In this document: in pieces, positions 1 through 9,177 of the stretch
Position numbering within the stretch: position 1 is the stretch's first letter
Layout: every line of letters begins with the position of its first letter
Assembly: GCA_025769875.1 (NCBI GenBank)
Contig: JAGFNK010000639.1
Coordinates: 1 to 28,607, forward strand
DNA length: 28,607 bases
Direction of reading: 5' to 3'
Source: Russula earlei
Lineage: Eukaryota > Basidiomycota > Agaricomycetes > Russulales > Russulaceae
Program-made: the position numbers and the translations under genes
The notes under the pieces: generated by a model
Told to the model about the DNA's origin: nothing
The model's input: only the letters and a program-made list of their open reading frames with translations
Database searches by the model: none

Positions 1-132
1 TTATATCCTAGATAAGAAGGATATAGAACATAGTCAAGTTCATTGGTACTTTTGCCAAGAACAAACTTGTCGATATCACAATTGAAAGACTAGGCAAAAC
101 TGGAACCAGAAACTATCAGCACTCTGTTTAAT
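1..132 (+). other. 5' leader of element 1
   Basis: No gene is visible. An in-frame TAG at 91-93 precedes the gag ATG at 133, which supports that start. The segment lies between the missing 5' LTR and gag, so it should hold the primer-binding site and leader RNA, but I cannot place the primer site because the LTR end is not in the window. Confidence 0.5.
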
Positions 133-573
133 ATGTCAAGTAACGGGAAACGATACGCAAGATTTCAAGGACAAACTAAGGATCTTCAAAACTTCTCCTT
201 GACAGGTGTAGGAGCACGTTGGCATCCTACTACAGAGCCAAAAGGCAGATTTTTCGACGTTCAGTTTAACAACGAACTCCGACCTGCAGAATATATCAAC
301 GATCAGTGGTATTTCATTGATTGGGACAAAGACGGATTCTACGTACTCAAAGAAAATTTCATTAGCAATCCAGAAGAGTTTGGTCTAGGAACTAAAGCAA
401 AACCCTATACCAGCAGGTGGTTGATCAGAAGCGAACCAGAACAAGACATATCCATCACAACTGCTAGTGAGCCCAAGAAGTCTGAATCACCAGAAGAAAC
501 TCCAGTTATTGAAAAGAATAAGGAGCCTATAGACGAGCTCACAGAGCGCTTTGCCACAGCCATAGATCTAACC

Positions 574-1534
574 TGTCATGAACCATTCCCCGGAGAGGGC
601 CCTTGAAGGACCCTTCCTTATAGGAGGAAACCCAGCCTCTATGATGCCACCCTGTTCACACGAGCAAAAGGGGTGAGTAGAGGTGTCCACAATATCGCGC
701 GCGCATTGTTGTGCGAGCGATTCTCGGCACAATCGACATACAGCAAGCCCCACTTAAAGGCAACCCTTCTAGCAACTAAGGACAGTATTAGAGCCTTCCT
801 AAGGACCCTTTGGAACGACCCTAGGAACTCTACAATAGGTACTAACCTAGTATCAAAGGCCCTACAACGCGTTATTAGACCAACTCTAATAACTATAGAA
901 CGAACTATAAGGCAACACTAAGGACCTTAATAGAAGTATTAGGGTCGACTCTAAGGACCCTAATAGAACTATATAAGGGCCTTATAAGATAACACTATTC
1001 CATAACCAAACTACAAGTCCTCAAATGACCGGCCCTAAACTAACTAACAGGAAATGAATCAGGTGCTTGCACGTGTACTAAAGCAGTGAACACGTGGACA
1101 ATGGAAGCTCTTACTCATCAAGAGAAGCTTCTTACTCAGCAGCTTACTGAGCATGACTGAGCATGCTCAGTAAGCGTCCTCCGACTTCTTACTCATCACT
1201 CTATTGTGCTTGATAACAAGGTTATGACTTGTTCCCTATTTAGCAGCTCTCTTGTAGTATATAAGCGCTCAATAAAGTAGCGGACAGTCCTCAGACTGTC
1301 CACTTGTTTACGGCACTCTCTACCCCTGGGATACTCCCTTAAGGACCATCCCCTTGTGACTACCCTGGCCTCTTCCCTGCGTGATTGCTCGACTCTCACA
1401 GTAACAGTTCCTCTCTGGTATCTGTTACTACTCTGGACTCTACTTCTTGCCCACGCAGTCTTGGACGTCTATCGACTCGTCTTCGAGCTTATCCCTCGCT
1501 CTTGAACTGGATAGTTCAACAGTGAGTCTTGACA
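574..1534 (+). repeat. solo LTR, family LTR1, copy a
   Basis: It is 961 bp, begins TGTCATGAACC and ends GAGTCTTGACA (5-bp inverted termini TGTCA/TGACA). The flanks are identical: TAACC at 569-573 and TAACC at 1535-1539. This matched duplication, and the gag frame continuing across it, show it is a solo insertion and not the 5' LTR of element 1. Related copies are at 9765-11259 (-), 15680-17762 (+, broken) and 16009-16954 (-). It is the least decayed copy, keeping CpG-rich blocks such as that at 696-704. Confidence 0.93.
1258..1301 (+). promoter_or_regulatory. LTR1 TATA box and downstream hairpin
   Basis: TATATAAG lies at 1258-1265. A perfect 8-bp inverted repeat GGACAGTC-CTCA-GACTGTCC follows at 1282-1301, its first base 24 nt after the first T of the TATA box. 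This is where the RNA 5' end (start of R) would be expected. The two minus-strand LTR1 copies keep the stem, with a G-U closing pair and a changed loop (9989-10010, 16239-16260). Promoter function is inferred. Confidence 0.6.
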
Positions 1535-2801
1535 TAACCCAAGCGGCAACTGAAATAATGGCTACCACTACTCAAATAGCAATGCAAACCACTCACTCTA
1601 CATCTGGAAATCTGTATGCCACTCACCATGGGACAATGCTAGTACCTAACGTACAACAACAAGGAGGTGATCCTCCTGATGGAGGTGCACCAGGTGGCGG
1701 ACACCCTGGAGGAGGAGGAGGACCTCCAGGCGGAGGAGTACCACCAGGAGGAGGACCACCCCAAGCAGTGCCTGCTGGAATTGTTCAAGGAGTACCTGGA
1801 GGAACGGGTTCAATGAGAGGACAACCTCCCGCAATGTTCACAGGAAATAGGAAGAAAACCATACAGTTCATGAAAGAATTTGAACTGTATAGAATCATGA
1901 GCTCTCAAAGCAGCATCATGACAGTGCCATATGAAAGAGTGGCCTGCGCATTATCCTTTATAAAAGGAGACAAGGTCGATGGTTGGGTAATTCAACAGCT
2001 AGAGGCCTTGATAAGAAGGGTTCAAGGAGATCATGCAAATCAATTGCCGCCAACTCACCTTCGTGAAGATGAAGATTTATGGAATCTATTCTCTACAGAT
2101 TTCCTAAACCAATGGCATGACAGTACCACTATAGAGGACGCCACTATGAACATCCAACAACTCACTATGAAAGAAGGAGAGTTGGATGACTACATCGCAA
2201 CTTTCAATCAATATTTGCTCATGTCTGAATGGCCAAGAAACACTCAGGGAACAGTCAAACTGTTCAGAGATGGACTTAGAAGAAACTTACATGCAATGAT
2301 TCTTCGACGAAGGCCTCTACCGGCAGCGGGCAACCTAGATGCATGGCAAACTATAGCAAGAGAAGAAGCGGCAGCTTTAAATGAAATGAAGAATGCCTTA
2401 GGAACATCTGGGAACCTGACCTCTAGAGCACAATGACTCAAGAACTGGAAAGAAAAGAAAGCCAAAAAGGATCCTAACGCCATGGATGTGGATGTAGTCA
2501 GAACCACTTCCAGGCTTAGTGAAGAAGAAAGGAAGAAATTACAAGCAGAAGGAAAATGCTTCATATGCAAAAAGGTTGGACATATGAGTCGACAATGTCC
2601 TCAAAAGAAGAAGGATGATCCTAAACAAAAGGGCAAGGATGTTAAAGCCCGAACTACAGAAGCAGAAGAAGATGAACCTGTAAAGAGTTCTAAAGAAGAA
2701 GAACAACCCCCTGCTTATGACATCAATAGTATCATGGCGGCAATCAAAGGAATGAAGACAGAAGAAAAGGATGCCTTCCTGGACAAAATTATGGCAGATG
2801 A

Positions 2802-2811
2802 GGATTTTTGA
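2802..2811 (+). other. gag/pol frameshift site, decayed
   Basis: Gag ends GAG GAT TTT TGA. Pol continues in the -1 frame from the TTT, reading F-L then a P-R-S-M-A-R-L-R block that element 2 also shows in its own -1 frame. The heptamer is G GAT TTT, one base away from the canonical G GGT TTT of element 2, so this copy would probably slip poorly. Confidence 0.55.
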
Positions 2812-3175
2812 TTAGCCCAAGGTCAATGGCCAGACTAAGGGCAGCAGTAACTTGCACCATGTACATTAGGAGAATTGCAACTATGAACATCCCCTTTTTG
2901 TTTCATACGGTGCAAGGAATGGCCACAGAAAAGGCTCTGCTAGATAGTGGAGCAATGGAAAACTTCTTGGATGAAGAAACCTGGAAGCGATTAGGAATAG
3001 GAAGACAAGCCCTTTGAGAACCAATGATGGTTTGGAATGTAGACGGGACTGAAAACAAGAAAGGGGAACTTAAGCATTTCTGTTGGCTTAGGGTCCATTA
3101 TAACAAATGAAACAAGCTACAGAAATTCTACATCATGTCCCTGGGAGGAGATCGAGTTATATTAGGGGTACCCCT
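2805..3175 (+). pseudogene. pol: pol of element 1: protease segment
   Basis: This is a retropepsin-like aspartic protease that would cut the polyprotein. The active-site triplet Asp-Ser-Gly is in L-L-D-S-G-A-M-E-N-F at about 2937-2966. The segment is in the -1 frame relative to gag. Two in-frame TGA codons (3015-3017, 3108-3110) fit decayed CGA. The frame breaks at a C4 run, 3171-3174: removing one C continues into the next segment as a G-V-P-F-L-W-E-F block that matches G-Y-P-F-L-Y-E-F in element 2. Not functional as written. Confidence 0.75.
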
Positions 3176-4803
3176 TTCTCTGGGAATTCGAGCCAACTAT
3201 GGATTGGAAAAAAGGGGAACTCAAGGAAGGCTCCTTGCGCCTGGAAAGTGCACGACTCAAGTATCTCGATCTCTATATCAAATCGTTACAACTAAAAGCG
3301 GTCAAGAAATGTGGAAAGCCCAAAGAAGACCAAGCTTTATATATACAAAAGACTAGCTTGGCTCAAGAATGGGCGAGGGAGCAAAATTTGAAAGCTCAAA
3401 AGTTAACCGAACAAGATTTGCCTGAAGAATATCGATGACATTCAAAAGTCTTCTCTAAAGAGGCCTCTACACGTTTTCCTCCTAGTAGGGAAGAAGACAT
3501 GAAAATAAACCTATTCCCAGACGCTCCTAGGTCTCTAGATTGCAAGATCTACCCTTTATCTCAAGAAGAAAAGGAATATTTGAGAAAATATCTCGAAGAA
3601 GAACTAGAAAAGGGGTACATCAAACCTGGAGCATCCAATTACGTGTCACCAGTGTTCTTTATTGGCAAGAAAGATAGTAAAGAAAAGAGGTTGATCATCG
3701 ACTATAGGAAGCTAAACCAATGGACCATACCAGATAATGATACCTTGGAAAGTATCCAAAGAATCATGGAACGAATCCAAAATAATGGCCTATTCTCAAA
3801 GTTCAACATAGTCAAAGGATATAATAATATGAGGATTACCAAAGAGGACCAATTGAAGGCAGCCTTCAAGACGCCCATGGGAACTTATATCCCAATAGTA
3901 ATGCAGTTTGGGTTAACAAATGCCCCAGCATACTTCTCACGATCTATGAGAAGAGATTTTTGCCCACTACTTCAAAAGTACCCAGAGAACGTTGCCAATT
4001 ACCTGGATGATTGGATTATCATGACCCCAAGAGGAACTCACGCACTACATCGACAAATTGTGCACAAATTTTTAGACTTGATGGAACAACACTCATACTT
4101 CCTGAAAGTATCCAAATGCAAATTCGAAAAGGAAAGAATAGAAGTCTTGGGATGGATAGCAGAAGAAGGGAGAATACGAATAGATCCTTCAAAGATCAAA
4201 GGATTAAGCAAATGGCCAAGAGAATGCAAGGACAAGACAGATATACAAGTATCTCTAGGGATGATAGGATATCACCAGCCATTCATACCGAATTTCTCAA
4301 CTATAGCCCTACCCATAATGCGACTACTCAAGAAAGGAGTCCCCTTTCAGTGGACAGATGAATGTAGAGAAGCGCTGGACAAGTTGATCAAAGCAATCAC
4401 AAGTGATCCAATACTTTGGCAACCGAACTTTGAAAGACAGTTCCTTCTGGACGTTGACGCTTCATCCTATGCTTTAGGGGCCATCCTTTATCAATATGAT
4501 GAAAATCAAATGAGAAGAGAAGTAGGATACTACTCAAGAACTTTGAATTCAGCAGAATGGAACTATGCAGTATGGGACAGGGAATTCCTAGCATTGGTCG
4601 CCGCACTCAAGAACTGGAGGCATCTTTTACTCAGATCACGACACAAAGTGGTGGTCTTTACTGACCACAAAAATCTGATGTATTATCGAGAACCTCACAA
4701 ACTAAGGGATCGAGTAGCAAGATATCTCCCTATAGTGGCACAATACAATCTGGAGCTGCGACATCAACCAGGAAAAAGGAATAGAGCCAATGGATTATCA
4801 TGA
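3176..4803 (+). pseudogene. pol: pol of element 1: reverse transcriptase and RNase H
   Basis: This part copies the RNA into DNA and degrades the RNA strand. The linker from the protease runs to TGA 3436-3438 (fits CGA), then the frame is open to TGA 4801-4803. RT blocks visible: S-P-V-F-F-I-G-K-K-D, L-I-I-D-Y-R-K-L-N, A-F-K-T-P-M-G, and Y-L-D-D at 4000-4011. RNase H follows at about 4440-4800 (D-V-D-A-S-S, T-D-H-K-N-L). Motif A reads F-S-K-F-N-I: the catalytic Asp is Asn (AAC, 3805-3807), whereas element 2 has F-S-K-F-D-I. The TGA at 4801 sits where element 2 has an intact S-R-R-P-D, strong support for CGA-to-TGA decay. Confidence 0.88.
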
Positions 4804-6300
4804 AGACCTGATTATAGGTCTGATATCCCAGAACAGGAGGAAGTCACTGCTCTGCCAGACAAATTATTTGTTCAAGTTCTAGAACTTACCGCTATGGAAG
4901 AAAGGGTCAAGCTAGACCAAAGAAAGGAAGAGGGCATGAGGCTTCTCAAAAGATGGAAAGACAATTATGAACTCAAAACAATGAATGGACAATGGAGAAA
5001 GGACACCGCCTTAGTGGTGACAGGAGGCATGGAAGCATATCAAGCGATCCTTCGAGAATATCACGATGGACCAACAGCAGGACATCCAGGGTTCTGCAAA
5101 ACCTATACTGCAAGAAGAAGAGATTATTGGTGGCCTAACCAAAGACAAGTAATTCAAAATTATGTCAAAGGATGCGCAATATGCCAATCAAATAAAGTCA
5201 TCACGAGACATAATGAACCGCCAATATATCCTATAACCCTTGAGGCGGAAGCAACTCCTTTTCAAACTATAGCAATGGATTTCATCACCAAATTACCGCT
5301 ATCAAAAGGATATGACTCTATACTCACTATAACCGACCATGATTGCACTAAAGCAGTCATACTCCTCCCCTTTAAAGAAACTATGAGAACAGAAGACTTG
5401 GCAGAAGTCTATCGTGAAAGGGTCTTTCCATTTGTAGGCTTACCAAGCAAGATCATATCAGACAGGGATACTCGCTTTACGTCAAAGCTTGCTCAAGAAA
5501 TTTGTCGACAACTCAAAATAGACAGAAACATGAGCACTGCCTATCATCCTCAAACTGATGGACAATCAGAAAGAACCAATCAAACAGTGGAAACCATATT
5601 ACGAATATATTGCAATTTCCAACAAAATGATTGGGCGGACTTATTACCAATAACTCAATACATTATAAACTCACATACCTCTAGTGCTACTCAGCAAACA
5701 CCATACGAACTATGGATGGGGTTCCTCCCTAAAGTCTATCAACCAACTACAGGGGGGAATTTCCCAAGGTTGGAAGAGAGGAAGGAATTGTTACAAAAGG
5801 CAAGACGGGATGCCCAGAAAGCTATCCTATTAGGGCATAGGCTATTGAAGAAGAAGATAAGGTTTAAACCTTATAAAGAAGGGGACAAAGTATGGTTAGA
5901 AGGAAAGAACATCAAAACATTCCAACCAATGGCTAAACTAGCCGCAAAAAGATTAGGACCATTCACAATTAAGGAAGTAATTAGCCCAGTGGCATACAAG
6001 TTGAAATTGCCAGATAGATGGAAGGTTCACGACGTCTTCCATGCTAACCTTCTACATCCATATCAGGAAACGGAAGAGTACGGCATAAATTATGAAGAAC
6101 CACCACCAGATGTCATAAATGATGAAGAAGAGTGGGAATTAGAAAACATTTTGGGGTCAAGGCGTGTAGGAAAGAAGAAACAGCTGCAGTATTACGTTCG
6201 TTGGAAGGGATACTCCTCTGCTCACGACTCTTGGGAGCCAGCCACTAATCTACACACCCCCGACCTCATGAAAGACTTTCACAAGAAGAATCCAACGGCC
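4804..6300 (+). pseudogene. pol: pol of element 1: integrase with chromodomain
   Basis: The integrase inserts the cDNA into the genome; its chromodomain usually steers it to methylated-histone chromatin. The frame is the same as the RT segment and is open from 4804 to 6720. Visible: the His/Cys zinc-binding region (E-Y-H-D-G-P-T-A-G-H-P-G about 5056-5091, C-A-I-C about 5176-5187); the catalytic triad Asp 5278-5280, Asp 5461-5463 and Glu 5569-5571 (spacing 61 and 36, normal for gypsy); and a chromodomain at about 6127-6300 with V-R-W-K-G-Y and H-D-S-W-E-P, the aromatic-cage blocks. All three catalytic residues are intact. The frame does not stop after the chromodomain but runs on into the tail. 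Confidence 0.9.
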
Positions 6301-8304
6301 ATTAGGACTATAAAAGCCTGTATGGAAAGCGACACTGATTCAAGTAGGCCTTCATCCCCCATCGAAGAAATTTGCCAACGACTCAGTTGTACTCATATTG
6401 ATCCACTTCTCCCTGTCTATCTTGACCTCGCTGGCAACAGAACAAAAATGTCTACAGATGGGCGAACCTCTCCTTCCTACCATGTCCGAACCCCTTCTCC
6501 ATCTCTCCCTGACCTCGAATACCTCAAGGCAGTTGTCCCCTCTGGGCCTACAACGGAAGGATCGGTTAGTCCAGTTCCCGTCACAACCCTCTCCCCAACT
6601 AGTACCTATGTGGATCCCAATATCCCTGGAGAAGGATGGGAGCGCTATGACCCCAGTCAGCACCTTGCCCATATCACTATCCCAAATGACTGGCATGAAC
6701 TCGTCCTGGCCAAATATATTTGATGGGGTGTGGGTGGAAACCCGGGTTTGGAAGAACCATTCATCTGGGGATGCCAAGGAAAGGACAAGTTGGTCTTTGG
6801 AGAACCCTTACATGCGCACCCTAACTACAACCTCTACCCCAAGTTCCAGCCAGAGGGTGAAGAAGAATACCCTGACATTCTTACAGGCGACATCCCAGAT
6901 TTCACTCTCCACATGTTCAATTCCCTCCTTACCTCAGTCACACAGACATTGGGAGATGCTGGAGTCCAAGCCGAGATATGGCGCATTAACCAGCATTCCA
7001 CGTGACTCTCTAGCTTGGCTCGATGAAATCAACTACTCAACGAGCAACAGAAGATTATTCAGCGAGAAAGAGATCAACTGGCTCTCGATAGAGTTAGAGC
7101 GGAGGATATCTACCAGGGAGCATATTCTCGTCTCCGAGCTGCCAAATTCCTCCCTCGCACATGAGAAATGTGGTCTCTTGTCTCGAGAGCAAATGGCCCA
7201 CAAGGCATTCTGGAAGGTACAGGATTATGGCAAGAGGAGCTCCGCTTACCAGAAGTACAACTCGTTGTTGCCTGCCATGTTGCAGAAAGAATTAGAGGAG
7301 GGGCTAGAAGCGAGAATTCTTCAAATGAAGAGGCAGGAGAAGCAGGACCATCTTCAGGAGCTCGCGAGGAGAAGGAGATTGAAAGAGGAAAGTTTCCTTG
7401 CCCTCCGTCCCCCCCTTACAATGCAGGAATGGCTAAATGGTGGCAACTCATGTACGAGCACAAGTGCCAATGGTGTGGATGGAAAGGACACTGGGACCAG
7501 CATTGCGAGACGCCTCACTATGCCTGCATCTCCCACCGACACTGTATAGTCCCTGGCAATCACAAGTTCTACCGACCCACTGAGAGGTGTAGTCATCTGA
7601 GGCCACTGCTGCCAGAAGAAAGGACGTTAAGGGGACACTGGCGAGGCACTGTGGAGATCTTGCGAGATGCGGTCACTAATGCTCGAGCAGCGTCTACAGC
7701 AGTAGAAGGCCTCAAAACCACCTTGACTTGCACCTCTACAGCAATGGAAGGCCTCAAGAGTACTCTAACAAGTGCTACTGTGGAGACCTCTGCAGCAGAA
7801 GGACTGGTAGCAACTGTCTTGAACGACGGTACTATTAATCTGGATACCCCCTTTCCTTCCTTGACTCCATCCCCGATTACATCACGTCATGCTACACCAG
7901 CTGAAGCTAGGGCTGGGTCAGAACCCCCACTCACTGCTCGAGGAAGACGAGGGAGAGGAGGCAGAGGTCAACCTGTGCGTCGTAGTGCGCGAATCAGAAG
8001 AGATTCCAATGCCCCTCAAACTGCTAGACGAGGTGGTGGGATTCCAGCTCGAGAAATCCCCAATGCGGTGCGCTTGGCTTCTACCTCACGATGAATGCCA
8101 AGAGCCAGTACTTCTCAATTGGGACCAATCACTACTGCAGCAGAAATCAGGCAGCATGAATATTACGCAGAAATAAACGCTCCGCCAGACTACAGTCCAA
8201 GGCCTATACCAAATGATGACGCTCTCACTGAAAGAGAAGCTCAAGCAGTGACTGAAGGATGGGAAGGCGAATGGGTTGAAGGATATCACGGAGTGAGTGA
8301 CTAG
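6301..8304 (+). pseudogene. pol of element 1: long C-terminal tail with zinc knuckle and RGG-like segment
   Basis: About 667 residues follow the chromodomain in the same frame. The first 140 are in one open frame with integrase; the rest is interrupted by five TGA codons (6721, 7003, 7024, 7162, 8092), each fitting CGA. Parts: a Ser/Thr/Pro-rich stretch (6320-6620); a charged, helix-prone region likely to form a coiled coil (about 7030-7130, rich in Gln/Glu/Arg); a C-x2-C-x4-H-x4-C knuckle at 7465-7506 followed by further Cys/His up to about 7600; and an Arg/Gly-rich basic segment (about 7936-8010). Element 2 has a counterpart in the same place. It could be an RNA-binding or nucleocapsid-like module, or a separate third ORF; function unknown. 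Confidence 0.7.
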
Positions 8305-8323
8305 GTCGTGCCAGACCTAACCT

Positions 8324-8336
8324 AGAGAGGGTATGG
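8324..8336 (+). other. polypurine tract of element 1
   Basis: AGAGAGGGTATGG directly abuts the TGTTAAG start of the LTR at 8337, 20 nt after the pol stop TAG (8302-8304). Element 2 has an equivalent purine run abutting its 3' LTR at the same distance class. This placement is the main reason to call 8337-8872 the 3' LTR. Confidence 0.7.
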
Positions 8337-8503
8337 TGTTAAGATCTTGTCTGCACCTCTATCATTTTGCTTACCTATGTTTGCTTACAGACTGCTTACT
8401 GATTGGTTACTAACTGATGACACATTGCTTACTTGCTGATTACGAATGACTTACTGGCTCGATGACTCATTGCTTACAGATTGATGACAGATACTAGGAA
8501 AGG

Positions 8504-8523
8504 ATGACTCACGCGTGAGTCAT
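8504..8523. promoter_or_regulatory. 20-bp palindrome of paired TGACTCA sites in LTR2
   Basis: ATGACTCACGCGTGAGTCAT is a perfect palindrome of two TGACTCA half units, the consensus of the fungal Gcn4/AP-1 bZIP family. The same site stays a perfect 20-bp palindrome in the other two LTR2 copies (10551-10570, centre CATG; 14194-14213, centre TGCA). Position in U3, about 105 bp upstream of the TATA box, suits an enhancer or operator. Binding is inferred. Confidence 0.6.
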
Positions 8524-8628
8524 TTCTGATACTTTCTAATTGCGCTCTATGTTTTTGGATACTACTGGTTCTTAGCTATGTGCACCCTGAGTTTCGTACG
8601 AAATGGATCAGCCGTTGTTGAGATATCG

Positions 8629-8671
8629 TATAAATACTCTCATGTATTGATAGTTGAACCTTATGCTCAAC
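8629..8671 (+). promoter_or_regulatory. LTR2 TATA box and downstream hairpin
   Basis: TATAAATA starts at 8629. The inverted repeat GTTGAAC-CTTAT-GCTCAAC begins at 8653, 24 nt later; one base pair is broken here. The copy at 10384-10911 has a perfect 7-bp stem (GTTGAGC/GCTCAAC), and the minus copy at 13848-14379 has GTCGAG/CTCGAC, a two-sided change that keeps pairing. Confidence 0.55.
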
Positions 8672-8872
8672 TTACTCTCTGTGACAAGAAATATCGTTCT
8701 TGTTCAAACTATCTCAAACACTTTCAAAGTACTCTAAGTGAAAGAGGCCCTTCTCATCTCATACACTCAATCTTCCTGAGATAATATCAAAGGTCTCAAA
8801 GTTTAGTGCTTGAACTAAATCAAGCAACTCTTTCACTAAGAGTCGGTATTAAGATCTAAGTGGATCTTAACA

Positions 8873-9177
8873 ATATGGCCCTTTGGGTTGCTCAGAGGCA
8901 GTGCTAGTACTCAGGATTGACAGAGGCACACTAGCACTGCAGTGCTGCTGGAAGCAAACACAAAAAAGAAAAAAAGAAAAAGAAAAAGAGAAAAAGGTCA
9001 ACCCAGGGTCAGCTGGCAGACCCTGACCAACAAACTTACTGCTGATGCTGCTGCTGTCTTGCATCTGGTGGCTAGATCTCAGGTGTGAACTTTGAGTGCA
9101 CAAGATGGCAACAACATCTGCCAAAGTAGGGGTGAAGCCCTGCTTGCACTCAGTGCCATCAGGAAAAACCTCCCATG
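8873..9177. other. flanking DNA between element 1 and LTR3 copy a; no gene recognised
   Basis: 305 bp with no recognisable protein on either strand. It holds an A-rich purine tract at 8962-8997 and a short GCTG repeat near 9045-9060. It ends at CCATG (9173-9177), the target duplication of the next LTR. Together with 11305-11405 it would form the sequence present before LTR3 inserted. Confidence 0.6.

Larger units (their letters stand above)
133..2811 (+). pseudogene. gag: gag of element 1, split by a solo LTR
   Basis: This is the structural (capsid/nucleocapsid) protein of the retrotransposon. Coding runs 133-573 and resumes at 1540. Removing the solo LTR plus one TAACC copy (966 bp, a multiple of three) joins the frame exactly. 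Parts in order: an N-terminal region of 147 residues without a domain I recognise; a Gly/Pro-rich stretch at about 1660-1790; the gag core at about 1840-2260, matched by element 2 gag (both share an ALxxIKGxKVxxWV-like block); and a CCHC zinc knuckle, C-x2-C-x4-H-x4-C, at 2557-2598. One in-frame TGA (2434-2436) fits a decayed CGA arginine codon. The frame ends at TGA 2809-2811, at the same place as the gag stop of element 2. Full length would be about 570 residues. N-terminal homology was not tested. Confidence 0.85.
1..8872 (+). mobile_element. Ty3/gypsy chromodomain retrotransposon (element 1), 5' end outside window
   Basis: Order seen: leader, gag (133-2811), pol (about 2805-8304), polypurine tract (8324-8336), 3' LTR (8337-8872). 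Pol order is protease, RT, RNase H, integrase, chromodomain, which defines the chromodomain branch of Ty3/gypsy. The 5' LTR must lie left of base 1, because gag begins at 133 and the LTR at 574-1534 is a solo insertion with its own target duplication. The coding frame carries ten in-frame stops, all TGA, plus one single-base slip, so the copy is defective. The right-hand target flank starts at 8873 (atatg); its partner is outside the window. Confidence 0.88.
8337..8872 (+). repeat. 3' LTR of element 1, family LTR2, copy a
   Basis: It is 536 bp, TGTTAAGATC at the left and GATCTTAACA at the right, a perfect 10-bp terminal inverted repeat. Other LTR2 copies are at 10384-10911 (+) and 13848-14379 (-). 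The U3 part carries repeated TGACTCA-like and TTGCTTAC words. A TATA box and hairpin are at 8629-8671. A solo insertion is the alternative, because TATGG occurs just left and, one base offset, just right (8874-8878). Confidence 0.8.

Noticed and set aside
574..1534. 5' LTR of element 1
   Set aside because: Exact TAACC duplication on both sides and a continuous gag frame across it show a solo insertion; the element's 3' LTR is another family.
4801..4803. TGA recoded as an amino acid, or programmed readthrough, in pol
   Set aside because: The other element has an arginine codon at the same place, and many further TGA codons follow the CGA-to-TGA pattern; decay explains them more simply.
8337..8872. 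Solo LTR2 with TATGG duplication
   Set aside because: TATGG is offset by one base on the right, and the left copy is part of a purine tract right after the pol stop; a 3' LTR fits better, though not proven.
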